The notes beneath the pieces were generated by a model. It saw nothing but the letters and a program-made list of their open reading frames with translations, was not told the DNA's origin and searched no databases. A DNA stretch of 64,000 bases from Ricordea florida (Eukaryota > Cnidaria > Anthozoa > Corallimorpharia > Ricordeidae): assembly GCA_949710005.1 (NCBI GenBank), contig OX453272.1, positions 5,945,673 to 6,009,672 of the forward strand, given 5' to 3'. Each line of letters opens with the position of its first letter. The stretch's first letter is position 1. The position numbers and the translations under genes were made by a program. Shown piece after piece: positions 20,837 to 32,880 of the stretch.

Positions 20837-22460
20837 TTCTCTCAGGTCAGTAAGGCAACAAGTTCAACTTGTGATATACACGAGATTGAAACCGTGACTC
20901 ACTGTTCAAACAGGTCAGCCAACTGTATCTAACTGACGTTCCTTATGTCCTTTGTATTTTCCTCTTCAGGTGTGGAGCTCTCTGATTTGCTTGAAAACGC
21001 CGTAGGACATAAAGAATGCAGATATTAGAGACTCGAGCAATATTTTTCAATGTAGTGAAGTCGGGCTGATACAGGGTTTTCTTAGGTCATTGAACACAAA
21101 TAATTCCTTTAATTGAAGCCATCTCGGATAAGGGTCAAGTTAGGTTCGAGGTATTTTCTTTTTTGTGAGAATAGTTTGTTACAAAGTCAAACGAACCGGG
21201 AATAATCAAATGATAACTCGAAACTATTGAGCCGTTTAGTCAGAATAAGCCGCAGGACCGCATATATTAAAATGGCTTATAACATGGTTCACGCTTGATT
21301 TCCTGGAAGAAAACGTCATGTGATCTTATAAACTAAGTTCGAGCCTAAATCCGGGAAAATCAAATCAAGCACTTCGACGAAGCGCACTAGAATCTTTATT
21401 CGAATAGAGGCGAATGTGTTTGCGGTTCGACGGAGTGGATCCTTTTTGCGCGCGGGTTAAGCAGTATATTGACTACGTTTTGTAGCGACAAATTAAACTG
21501 ATTCGCTAATTTGAAAAGCTCTGCGTATCGCGGATAAACTGAACCTAAATACTGGGCGCTGTCAGTCTAGAAATTCACATCGAACTATTATGGGGTGCTC
21601 ATATGATACTGGGTGACAAGTTATACCCTAGGGCAACCTTTACTCGGTTTCCCGCTTATGGCTCTGTATTTGTAAATATGCGATACCGCCAAAACTCTTA
21701 TGAGTGAGCGAGGCACACTGGAGCAAGTTCACCCCAGTTTCTATGCCTGGGCGAAAATCTCGTTCCTGTACGAAACGTCGTCACGGTACGGTGTCGTGTA
21801 CACGCCGAAGAGCGACTACTCGATTCGGTATGAAATCGGCATTTGGAGTGTGATGGGACGGGTAACGCATGCATAATTTGAGTCAATTCCATCATTCATG
21901 CAGACACGAAACGATGACAAGAAGTCCTGCCGCTATGAAACGCACGCCTGTGGGATCTTTCTCAAACACTTTCTTAGTTTTTGGTGAGGTGTGATAGGTG
22001 GTCTGTTGCTTCGTTCACAAAACATTATGAGTTCGAATTGCCTGGATTTAAAGTCCCCCAGGCATAGGTGTAGGGGCAATTTTTTTGCCAGGGGGGCGGA
22101 GAACCATTTGCTCAAAAATTCTCGCAAGTTGCCCAAATTTTACGAAACAGTCGAAGAGAAACTAAGGACATGTGATGCACTAACATAGGCCTACATATGA
22201 AGAGAAAATATTCTTACAAATGAAACTATCATATGAGCTCATAAAACACGTTAAAAGAAATAGAAAATATCTCTCTTCGAAAACACACACACATACAAAT
22301 TTCTTAAAAATTAGCTTTGCCCGAATTTCTCTAGTTTGATGACCAAAAAAGAGGAGGGGATATTGCAGCACCCCCGCCATGGCCTGTACTCCTATGCCCC
22401 CAGGTAAATTCAAGCTGAAGGCGAGTAGCTTTTAACAAATATTGCGTAACGCTCAATTCC
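20837..22460. other. intergenic upstream of PAQR gene, no gene recognised
   Basis: Contains the probable promoter side of the minus-strand PAQR gene and AT-rich sequence. Short frames at 21698-22413 show no domain. Nothing else is supported. Confidence 0.35.
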
Positions 22461-22468
22461 GTCAACAA

Positions 22469-23600
22469 CTATAAACCATTTAATGTTGTGTTTGGCTTTG
22501 GTGAAAAACTTGTTTTGCTGCGTCGGTTGAAATTCTTTGTGATAATTATAGATTTTACCTCGTGTCTAGGGTGGCACGTGGAGGTTGCAAGCTGATTCCG
22601 AAATTCCTTTTGCCTCAAAGGATTGCCTGATACATAGCAAACCATCAACAGCATTTTTTTATGTAGAGGATGCACTTTGTCTGAGTTTGGTAACATCAGC
22701 AGGTTCTTCTTCGGTGGAAGAGCAACTGGTTGTGCTATGAACAGTCTCATCGTCTGGGGCCACCAAACTTGGGTATGCCACATCGGTGTGATTAATACTC
22801 CGTCTGCCTGGTCCATTTCCACTTTCTGTAAACACCTAGAAATTAGAGAAAAAGTAGGGAAACAGTAAAACTTGAAGGTACTCCAGTTCAAAGTGAATGC
22901 ATCAATGTTGGTCCCTTCTGGATCACGGTTTCCACGAAGCAAACACAGGTAACTGTTTGTCGGTGCGTGTTGTAAAGAGGTATATTTCAGGATCAATCCA
23001 CAAGACTTGGATTTGACAGAACACCCCCGGGTTCAGTTGTCACTCCGGCTGTACGTTCACTGAAAACCCTACTTTCCCTATCTGCTTCCACATTCTACAT
23101 ACCAGGTATATGGGAGGCAATTAGCCAACACTATTGTTTTGAATGCACCAAGACCATATTTCACTTGTTATGTTATTGCATCAGGTGATCAGGTTCCTCA
23201 TTTGGAGTTAGTATAGCAAACTGCAGTAGTATTATCAGAGAGTGCTTTAACATGCTTAAAAACGTTCAAGGAAAATATAATTGCAAGGAGTCCTGATTTC
23301 ATTAATATGTTTTGACTGCTCCCCAGTTACCCAAAGACCCTGGGTCAGGTTGCACTAATTCACACAGCTCCTCAGCCTGTTTTGGAAGCACTACATTTGA
23401 GCTCAATGTCTATTTTATCATGAGAAACTAGATTATTTGCATTCAAGACATCGTCTGCCCACCAAGCTGGGTCTTCTTTGGCATCAGGTGATAACCACGT
23501 AATAGCACAATAATTACCCTTATCAAGCTTAAGGGCAGTGATCTTTCCAATTTTAAGATGCCTTTAGTGAAGCTGTCCACATTGAACAGCTGGTCAACTA
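22469..23600 (-). mobile_element. decayed DIRS-like retrotransposon, RNase H region
   Basis: The minus-strand translation is broken by stops but gives RNase H-type and downstream signatures of tyrosine-recombinase retrotransposons: EDPAWWADDVLNANNLVSHD, IDAFTLNWSTFKFYCFPTFS and QADGVLITPMWHTQVWWPQ. It pairs with the RT fragment at 28720-29160. The two are probably one DIRS-like copy split by a later LINE insertion. Confidence 0.65.
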
Positions 23601-26600
23601 GTTTTTTTTTTGATAGCGACGAAGGCGGACGGATTTTTGCTTGCTCCCGCTTTATTTATAAAAGTTTCGTCAATTTCTAACTATGACCAGCAAAGACACT
23701 GTGGAATCACTTAGGAAAGAAAACCAGGACCTTGTGAAGCAGCTGGAGGAAGTCAAATTGAAGCTGGAAGAAGCTACTGAAAAGATTGAACGGGAAAGCA
23801 CACGGCCATCGAATACCAGTAATGACGGCCCGGGTCATGCCGAAGCCTCTGTCGCCTGGCATGGCAACATCTCTTCAGTTCATGAGTAAGCAGTATGATG
23901 GGCTTGTTAATTTCAAGGTGCAAGCCTCGAAAGAGCTGAAAGAATTGGCGGCTAAGTTAAATTTAACTTCGGACCAAGCGGCAAGGATTACCACATGCAT
24001 TGAGAATATGGAGGACTACAGTTACTCATACGATATCTAAATTTTTGGTTTGCCTGTTCTTACTGTCAGGGAGTCAGCACAAGAAACCCTCGAAATTGTG
24101 CTTGAAGCTTTTTGCTGCTATTGGTGCTTATAATGATGTAACACCATGGGATAAAAATATTGCACACCGAGTGAAGCCAAGACGGGCCTCTAGTGACCCT
24201 GGCCCAATTATTTGCAAGTTCACCAGAAGGCGTGCGAGGGAGAAGATCATGGCGCTCCGTTCTGAGGTCTAAATGGTTGAGCCAGGGCAGATTGAATTCG
24301 CCCCGTACATTTCGCTGGATAATCTGGGGATGTACGACCATTTATCTCCCCGTCTTCAATCACTCCACCGGCCGAGGCCAAAATGTTAAGGGCAGCCAAA
24401 CGGTTTGCTTTTTGCTGGGCGAAGACTGGAGCGGTCTGGCTCATAAAATCTCAGTAAACCGGGCTCCACGATCTTCAAACTAACGAAACTTGGTGACCTT
24501 CACGATATTAACTAAGTACGAAATTCCCTAAGTTAACTTTCTTGAATGACTCGTGCATCTAGAAACGATCTATCTGAACTTCCTTTTTACCATTTAGACA
24601 ACACTACTTTTCAGCTTGTGGTTTTTGAAATGTCTCATCGCCCATAAAGTTATGATTTTGACCGACTTAGCGCTCTTGAATTTAATCCGATCGATCATAG
24701 TCAGGTTCCTAAAAATACATTTTTCAATCCGTCTGACCCTGATGGATATGTCACTTTTTCTCCCCCTTCTAGCGATTATTTTGTTGAAGAAGAAATTAAT
24801 GAGAAGGCAGCTTCTCTGCATTTGAATGCTTGTAATATTCTTGGCAAACTTGATACCGCCTATTAAAGTTTTGTTGGGAAATCTGCACAAGGCATTTTCA
24901 GTTATTGGCGTCACTGAAACTTGGCTCTTTGAACTAACATGTGACCAAGTTAATATACCAGGCTATAAATTTGTCTAAAATCACCGTGCTGGTAAATCTG
25001 CTGGAGGAACGGGTCTTTATTTACAAGAAAATGCTGATTTTAAAATTCTTACTGAATGCAATCATTCAAATCCTGATGTTATTGAATCGCTCTTTGTAGA
25101 AATAATCAATCCCACTGGGAAAAACATAATTGTTGGCTCTGTGTACCGTCCCAATCAAAATGTTGCCCCGTTTTTAGAGTTCTTTAATTAAATCCTTTCG
25201 ATTACTTCTAAAAGCGATAAGTATGGTTACTTTATGGGAGACTTCAACTTTGATATTTTACACTATTCCGACCATGGACCAACCGAAGAATTTGTAGATC
25301 ATTTATTTTCTCACATGTTTGTTCCTCTGACATATTGGCCAACTCGTATAACTAATTCACACCGCCACTCTAATAGACAATACCTTTACCAATTATCTTT
25401 TAAAAACTCAAACTTACAATGGATTATCATTAATGACTTGTCTGACCATTAACCAATATTTGCTTATGTAACGCATGACTTCTCAAAACCTAATAACCGC
25501 TTAAACAATAGAACCACAAGGGATTTTTCTGCGGCAAATTTGAATAGGTTCTGCTCTTCCATATCACTGCCTAACTGGTCTGAGATCTTTAATAAAGAGA
25601 CTGACGTTAACGTTCTATATCACATGTTTGTTTATAAGTATTCACACTTGTACAACCTTTGCTTCCCTTTTAAAACTTTAAAATGCAATGATATTAACAA
25701 ACTGAATTCTCCATGGATATCTAAATCGTTGCTAGTTTTAATTAGAAGAAAGAATAAGCTGTATAAGCGATATTTCAAGTCCCCTAATCCTTCAAGAGAA
25801 GCTCAATATAGGCGTTATAAAAATAAATTAAACCATCTTATTAAAGCGGCTGAGCGCCATTACTATGATAACCGATTTGCCCAAACGAAAAATAATATTA
25901 AAGAGACCTGGAAATTGATAAACGAGGTAATGAAAAGACGGTTCGTTAAACCGACGTTTCCAGCCTCTTTCACATGTGATCATAAAACAATCAGCGATCC
26001 CACAGACATTGCAAATCAATTTTGTAAGTACTTTACGAACATAGGCCTTAAACTGGCCAGTAAAATTCCTAAGATTAAATAATACTTTCCAGTCTTTTAT
26101 AAGGAGCTCTGTTGAAGAATCTCTTCTTTCAAAACCTACCAACGCCGAAGAATTAAGCACTATATACAATTCTTTTAAGGCTGGGAAAGCTCCTGGATAT
26201 GATAATATCTCACTGTTTGTAATCAAAAAGACATTTGATTTAATCGCTGACCCATTAGTTAAAATTATAAATTTATCCTTCCTCAAAGGTACTTTTCCGG
26301 ATAAGCTAAAAATACTTAACCTATTGCAATATTTAAATCTGATGCATCCGATATATTTTCAAATTACAGACCAATCTTGCTCTTACCCAATTTTTCTAAA
26401 TTCTTTGAAAGGGTAATGTATAATCGTACTATTGAGTTTATAAAAACCGTTTAGATAAATTATTCTATACCAGCTCCAGTTTGGTTTTAGAAAACATCAT
26501 TCTACTGACTATGCTTTAACTTATCTCATTAACTCTATCCTTACTTCTATTGATCAAAGAAAAACAACAGCTGGAATATTTTTGGATCTCTCTAAAGCTT

Positions 26601-27690
26601 TTGACACACTTGATCATGAAATTTTGTTTGTAAAACTCGAACATTATAGTATCCGAGGCCCTGCTTGGATTGGATAAAGAGCTATTTCTCTAACAGATTT
26701 CAATTTGTTCAGTTTAATAACACCTGCTCCTCCAGACAGCTTGTTAAGTGTGGTGCAGCTCAAGGTTCTATTCTAGGCCCCCTGTTATTTATAATTTACA
26801 TAAATGATCTTCCTAATGCAATTCGAATGGCTGAAGTGATGCTTTTTGCAGACGACACAAGTATATTTCATTCCCATGCCGAATCAAATACTGTTGCCTC
26901 TGTCATGAACCAGGAGCTTATTAAAGTCGATTTAGGGATGAAAGCAAATATGCTCTCTGTCAATGCAAAGAAAACGAATCATGCCTTTTTTTAAATCGTC
27001 CAAGAAATAAAAATCTCTCCAACTTGCCGATTCTATACAACGGCATTCCTTAGGCAAAGGAGAGAGTAGTTAAGTTTTTAGGAATTTATTTAGATGAAAG
27101 CCTAATTTGGAAACATCATATCAACCATATATGTCATAAAATTTCAAATTCAATTGAAATTGTTTATAGATCTAGAAATTTATTATCATCTTCAAGCTTT
27201 CGCTGTATTATAGTCTTGTATATATTTATGTTACCTACTGTACGATTGTCTGGTCAACTACATATGTTACTAACTTAAATAGAATCTACCTGTTACAAAA
27301 ATGAGCTGTTAACGTTCGAGCAATTACAAACTCAGAGTTCCGCGCTCATTCAGCAACGTTATTCAAGCAATTGAATATCCTACGTATCTTTAAAATAAAT
27401 TTTTTTCATGTAGCAAAATTAGGTAGGTAGCCAGGTTCATTCCTACCAAACAAGATCAGCTCAAAATTTTCGAACTCACTCATGTAGAACTAATATAGAA
27501 CAATTTACCATTTTGTACCAAGGCCCTAAAATAAAATCAAATGTCGTTTCTTCGTCAAGTTTCAATATTTTTAAATCTTGACTTTCTAGCTTTATTATGA
27601 ATATTTAATTTAATCTGTGGTTTTCCTTCTATTTCCGTCTTAAAAATACCGTCTGTCCTAGCTATTTCATTTATCTATTTAGTTCAGTTT
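23600..27690 (+). mobile_element. decayed CR1/L2-like LINE
   Basis: ORF1 remnants begin near 23683 with a coiled coil (ESLRKENQDLVKQLEEVKLK) and continue in shifted frames with a nucleic-acid-binding part (KPRRASSDPGPIICKF). Endonuclease remains include GDFNFDILHYSDHG (from 25234). A reverse transcriptase follows: KAGKAPGYDNISLF, IFLDLSKAFDTLDHE, AAQGSILGPLLFIIYINDLP and LFADDTSIFHSH (26140-26990). Many stops and shifts make it a fossil. It appears to be inserted in the DIRS-like copy. Confidence 0.75.
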
Positions 27691-27945
27691 TAGTGTGGAC
27701 GACATCGTGTTGGCACCGTTGTGGCCATGATTTGGCCTTTCGTCATCCACGCTACTTTTCAACTGCTACCCCTACTACAGGTTCTTGGTGCACGTGTGTC
27801 ACCAAAGTAAGTTAGCGTTTACTTTCCTTTGTTAGTCCTTTGTGCCAGTTAGTTGATCGACTTATTAATACAAACTAGGTAACAAAGGGGGAGAATTCTG
27901 CCACGCCTTAGGAATAGCGTGGAGCCAAGCTACTCTCAAGACTGT

Positions 27946-28195
27946 GGGGATAGTTTCTAAACAAACTGGTGCTGCGTCGGTGGGAAATTGAAACACAAGA
28001 AATTGGATAAATCAAACGAGTTGATTAAGTAAGTTATACCATCGTAAGGTGAATGGGAGGTGCTGACGTTTCGAGCGTTAGCCCTTCGTCGCTCCGACGA
28101 AGGGCTAACGCTCGAAACGTCAGCACCTCCCATTCACCTTACGGTGGTATAACTTACTTAATCAACTCGTTTGATTTATCCAATTTCTTGTGTTT
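27946..28195. repeat. long near-perfect palindrome, Penelope-associated repeat
   Basis: Two arms of about 100 bp (27991-28091 and 28095-28195) are inverted copies separated by only 3 bp. They include the GTGCTGACGTTTCGAGCG motif and its complement. A leader starting TGTGGGGATAG precedes it, and the same leader occurs at 35847. This is consistent with a head-to-head or snap-back copy of a Penelope-type non-autonomous repeat. Confidence 0.8.
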
Positions 28196-28719
28196 ACTCT
28201 CAAGACTATTTCAGTTATACTTTATCCTGTTTGTATCGCGATGTTAAGTTTATTTTCGTCACTATTCACTTGATCGATGGTTAAAGATTATGTACCCTCA
28301 GACTGTAACTTGTTTCTTTATTTTGTCTCTGATTCTATGCAGTTAGGTAAGTTATTACCGAGTTAATTAGGTTTTGTGATTGTCAATCATTTTAGTTCAA
28401 ACCGGCAATACAGAATCGACTATACGCAATCGTCGAATCGTCAATGGCTATATTCGTCAAGTCAGTGTAACCGAGTTTCATTCGTCAACAAGTTGATTCC
28501 AACCCTTTGATCCGAATAAACTTGTGATAAATTACGTACTGTCGTGTTCGAATTATCATTCAGTATGCCACGTGACCTTTAAACGTAATTCGCCTGGGGG
28601 TTCTCTAACTACTCTTGCGAGTCACAACTTGAAGACTTTGATACGAGTCATCGATATACCCAACGTTAAGACGGCCTTTACTGTGAAGGAAATAGTACAC
28701 TGGTTTGAGAATTCAGTTT
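28196..28719. other. intergenic, no gene recognised
   Basis: Unique-looking AT-rich sequence between the palindrome and the DIRS fragment. One short frame at 28524-28724 has no domain. Confidence 0.35.
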
Positions 28720-29160
28720 TGTAAAATATCATGGTGCAGATGACAGTCCATTTGGCAAGCAAGCGTATTGGTAAAGTTGCACTTTCCACTCAAACCTCAA
28801 AAATTTTCTGTATTGCTTACCAACTGGAATTGTATAGTAGGCATCACGCAAGTCAACTGAAGCCATTAGCAGTTCTGTTTGACAAGGTTTAATACATACA
28901 GGAAGGTCTGTAATAATCCATCTTGAAATGTTTCTTATCGATGCTCATTGTTTAACTTTTTAAGGTTAAAAATTATTCTATAGCTGCCATTTTTCTTCTT
29001 CCTGACAAAAAGTCTAGAAATGAATTTGCCCTCTTGATGGGCTGCCTCTTCAATAACCCCTTTGTTTATGAGCTTTTCTAGCTCAGTGCTGATAATTTCT
29101 TGTTCAGGAGGATCATGTGAAGTTGAAAACACTTGTAAGTGAGTTTTGTGCAGGTCGCTC
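28720..29160 (-). mobile_element. DIRS-like retrotransposon RT fragment
   Basis: The minus-strand frame 28935-29132 gives LEKLINKGVIEEAAHQEGKF and RLFVRKKKNGSYRIIFNLKK, the entry to a reverse transcriptase finger domain. Further downstream on that strand, with stops, come a DLR-AYYTIPVGKQ-like motif and LPNGLSSAP. This is the 5' part of the element whose RNase H part lies at 22469-23600. Confidence 0.65.
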
Positions 29161-29771
29161 CTTCAATTCATCTGCTGGTCTGTAGTTATCTTTTGCCAAA
29201 CAGCGGTAAAGAACTTTGATGTACCAGCTATGATTAATGAACTCACGGGAACGTTTTCAGTTTCGGTTGAGGATGTTTGTTGCCAATTATTTACTGGGCC
29301 TTTTCCAGAACATTACCTTCGCTTCTTCGGCGAAACTATTTAAACGATAGTGTTTATGTCTCGGAACTATCGGTCTGATATCATTGCTTTTGTGCTCATT
29401 TCACGTTTTGCCCCGAGGCCTTTATATGCATTGTTTTTATTCATCTGAGTTGCTATGGAACACCAGTTAAAGTGCACCATTAGAATTGTAAATTTCAGTT
29501 CATCTTTTTGAAAACCTTTCCTGACTTCAAGAAAATTTGGCTACTCACAAATTTACAGACTGATCACTTCATACTATCTCGTTTTACCTGTAACTGCGTC
29601 AAAAGTGTTCACTTTGGAAATCAACCAAATCAAGTGGTTTTGTTATGAAAGTTTATATGCCCAGAATGATAATTAGTATTGAGCTGAATACAATATCAAA
29701 CCACTGGAGCGTAACTCACGCAACTGAATTAAAACTCTCCACATTCACCAGAGACCAGCAGATATTGCACC
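29161..29771. other. upstream region of second PAQR gene
   Basis: No coding frame with a domain. Probably promoter and 5' untranslated sequence of the plus-strand PAQR gene. No clear TATA box was identified. Confidence 0.35.
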
Positions 29772-30890
29772 ATGAAATCCCTATTACCTAGTGCGTTCTT
29801 CTCTCCCAAAAAGTACAAGTCAAACAATAACGAACGAAATGTGTTCCTACTGAAAGAGAAACCCACAGATGGGAAAATTTTGTGTGATCGCCGTTATGTA
29901 CCGACTATTTTCCAAGAGCAGTTTATCGAGACAGGATATCGAAAACCCAACAGCTCAATGTGGCAGTGTTTGAAAAGCCTCTTTTACATCCACAACGAAT
30001 GTTTTAACATCTGGAGTCACGCCTTTGTTACTGTGTATTTTGTGGTGCGTTACACCGTGGCTTTGTTGGAGATGTCTCGCTTGGATTCACCCTCCCAACG
30101 ATTTTTCCACCCCATGTTATCCTCGGCTATTGGCACATGCTTTGTGTATTTTTCAAGTACTATAGCTCATCTTTTCAATTGTCAGTCCGAAATGGTTCAC
30201 AATGCCTGTTTCTTCTTCGACTACGCTGGGATTAGTACGTACTCGTTTACGTCTGGTCAAGTTATGTATTACTACACTCGGCCTATTGACAGTGGATGGG
30301 CGATTTTCGAGTCTCCTGTATTGTTCACAGCAGTGGGTGGCATGTTCTCGCTAGTAATGACTTATACAAGCTGCAAGAGTAAACTATCTGAAGGGAACAA
30401 CGGTTCTCTGAAGCGAATTATTTCTGCATTTGTCTGTTGGTTTAATAGCACGATATCTGTTATTTTCGGAGTTACGCTATGTTCCTGTGACTCCATCGTC
30501 ACCCAATGTAAATCATTCACGGCGTGTAACCCACTGATCAAAACATACTATCAGCGGCATTTTTTTTGTTTGATTGTCGCGGGCATGCTATACGGTTCTC
30601 ATCTACCTGAGCGGCTTTTGCCAGGTACTTTCGACTTCCTTGGAAATAGCCATCATTTTCTTCACATATTTGCGGGGCTTTCGACCGAATACGCCTTCAA
30701 AACGCTAGAGGAAGCCATTGAAAGCCGAAATGCTCCGGGTAAAGAGATTCTCGCAAAATCTTTGGATGACATATGTTTTGTAGATACAGTTCTACCAACC
30801 ATTCTTGTTCTCTTTGGAAATCTTGCAATTGTGTATTGGTTTATGAAAACGCTCAAAAACAGAGCCCTTTGCATAGATAAAAACAGATAA
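29772..30890 (+). CDS. PAQR-family membrane receptor (mPR-like), second paralog
   Basis: 372 residues, intronless, seven transmembrane segments. Family marks: FQEQFIETGYRKPNSSMWQC, NIWSHAFVTVYF, TIAHLFNC (metal His), FDYAGISTYSF (Asp) and SHHFLHIFAG (His pair). It is clearly homologous to the minus-strand gene at 19760-20836, from which it points away. The two are a divergent pair now separated by about 9 kb of transposon debris. The frame is complete with no sign of decay. Confidence 0.9.
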   Translation: MKSLLPSAFFSPKKYKSNNNERNVFLLKEKPTDGKILCDRRYVPTIFQEQFIETGYRKPNSSMWQCLKSLFYIHNECFNIWSHAFVTVYFVVRYTVALLEMSRLDSPSQRFFHPMLSSAIGTCFVYFSSTIAHLFNCQSEMVHNACFFFDYAGISTYSFTSGQVMYYYTRPIDSGWAIFESPVLFTAVGGMFSLVMTYTSCKSKLSEGNNGSLKRIISAFVCWFNSTISVIFGVTLCSCDSIVTQCKSFTACNPLIKTYYQRHFFCLIVAGMLYGSHLPERLLPGTFDFLGNSHHFLHIFAGLSTEYAFKTLEEAIESRNAPGKEILAKSLDDICFVDTVLPTILVLFGNLAIVYWFMKTLKNRALCIDKNR

Positions 30891-31649
30891 ATATATCACG
30901 GAGATAAATATGTCCTTTATATCATCGGCCACGCTTGTAACTAGCCAACTGGTCTGCCTACTGCCAGTTGGGATTCTTAGCAAAACGTTTATGTTGGGTT
31001 TAATGTAAAATTGACTCAGAAGGCCCCGTGGGGACGAACCAGTAAACTATGTATGTATGTAAGTACGGAGTAGAAGCGAATCGAAAATCGTGAAACCTGG
31101 AATCGGTCAAAGGTTTCTATTGTAACTATAAATCTGCCTTCAAAATCTCAGTGATGCGGGTGTTGAGTGAGGGATTCCGTGTTTGAAAGAGCTTACCTAA
31201 TAACAAAAGTAAAAGAATATCCCATAGTATTATTTTTAAAATTTGAATTTGGAAATACATTGTGATCAGTTTGTGCCACATGCTACAAACGTCCCCTGAT
31301 GTGTAAAAAGCACAATTGACACAGATATAAACAAAGCTTTTATTAAATTGTATTTTAAAGGATTTCAAATGTTTGGATATAAGTCGTTGCTTGTAAAAAT
31401 TAAGGTGTTTTAATAAAGGGTATAAATACCAGTTTCATTTGTTGGTTATCCTGTGTAATGGAACCAGTCCGTCCGATCGTTTAAGACAAGTGATTTGATC
31501 GAGGTTCATTCCAGTTTAGGCCAAACCTCGGCGCTACGCGTTTTCGTTAGTACGTTTGTTATTTCCCTTGTGTATGGTCAAAGGAACACTAACCGGACTG
31601 TCATTTGTTAAGGAACTTGAGGAGAATCAAAAGGATTGAACCCCGTTTG
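30891..31649. other. intergenic, no gene recognised
   Basis: 3' region of the PAQR gene and AT-rich sequence. Short frames only. Confidence 0.35.
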
Positions 31650-32295
31650 AGGGGGTACTCCCATACATTACCTATACGGGTATGTGCCCCCAAGGAGGGG
31701 GGGGGGGGGGTCGTGATTTTGAAGCTCTTGATTTAGAACGGGGTATCAATTTCAGAGGCGTTTTCTAGGACGGGGTATGATATTTCGAACGCACGAAAGC
31801 TCCAGTTTTGTAAGCAGCCATTTGAAATTATTCGAGGACAGATTGCTTTTAAAAATACGGTTCAATGCGTTAACAAGCAAACTGTTGTACTCTCACCCTG
31901 TGTTTTGGCGTGCAGGGTGGGCGTATTTTGGTGCGAGCCGCAAGCGCTCACTCCGTCATCTTGAATAAATAGGCGCGGGAGTCTGGAACGAGTCCATAAT
32001 GTACCAGCGGGAGATGTAGATGGGGCAACCTCGTTCCCAGGGCTTTTCCCTAGAAAGAAAAATGATGGCGCCATTGGGAGACAGGGCTATTTCAATTTAC
32101 AAACTTTCCAGAACGGAGAATAAAAAAATTAATTGAACGGGGTATCAGTTTTAGGGCGAATTCTAGAACGGGGTATTAAAAATTGGCCCATTTCTAGAAC
32201 GGGATATCAATTTTAGGGGAATTTTTTTAAAACGGGGTGCCAATTTGGATGTCCTGGGCGGCACATACCCACCCAAAAATACCCAAGTACCCCCC
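31650..32295. repeat. MITE-like repeat with GGGGTACT / AGTACCCCC ends
   Basis: The ends are imperfect inverted repeats (GGGGTACTCCC..GGGTATGTGCC and GGCACATACCC..AGTACCCCC). The inside has repeated AGAACGGGGTATCAATTTT-like units at both flanks. A CAACCTCGTTCCCAGGG segment at about 32031 matches the terminus of the 16082 transposon, suggesting a nested fragment. No coding capacity. Confidence 0.6.
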
Positions 32296-32880
32296 GGGAA
32301 TTGAACATTAAAAACACTCGTGAATCCAGGTTACAGAAATTTCGTATTGTAAACAGGACAGTGTCGAACTCTTTCCTTGTTGATCTATACGAATAAACGA
32401 TGGACTTTATTTATGGCTCTTACAAAGGGTCTGTTCGAGTCCATATCGGTACGTTATAGCCCATTAATTAATTTTCGCACCATTCTATTGGACATTTTAG
32501 GTCACGTGGTGTCAAATTGCAGGACGGGTATCGGGCGATATACCCCGTCCGCGTGGATATTTGCCCTGCGATTTTTCAGTCGCTAGAAAGCATGACAAAG
32601 TCAGTCTCTCCTGCTTTTTTTTTTTTGTTACAACAAACTCGTGACAGTGTAATCAAGGAGCTAGTCGCAATTGCAGCTCCGGAGCAGAAAATCCAAAAAA
32701 GAATCTGTTAGTGTTTTTGGAGTGAGCAAAAACCTACGAACCTGGGCAATCAAATTCTCGAAGATCTGCTCTCTGAAGTGTGCAAAATGGCTGGTTTTGC
32801 CACAGGCGGCCCAAGCTCCAGATAGGAGACACACGCCACGAACGTGACTCTATAAGGTGGTGTTGTGTTTCAACAGAAAT
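32296..32880. other. intergenic, no gene recognised
   Basis: Short frames without domains. It leads into the 3' side of the Penelope-like element. Confidence 0.35.

Noticed and set aside
28056-28125. Hammerhead ribozyme in the GACGAAGGGCTAACGCTCGAAAC motif
   Set aside because: The CYGACGA and GAAAC parts resemble a hammerhead core, but stem II has an extra base and I could not fold a full catalytic core. Left as a question for covariance search.
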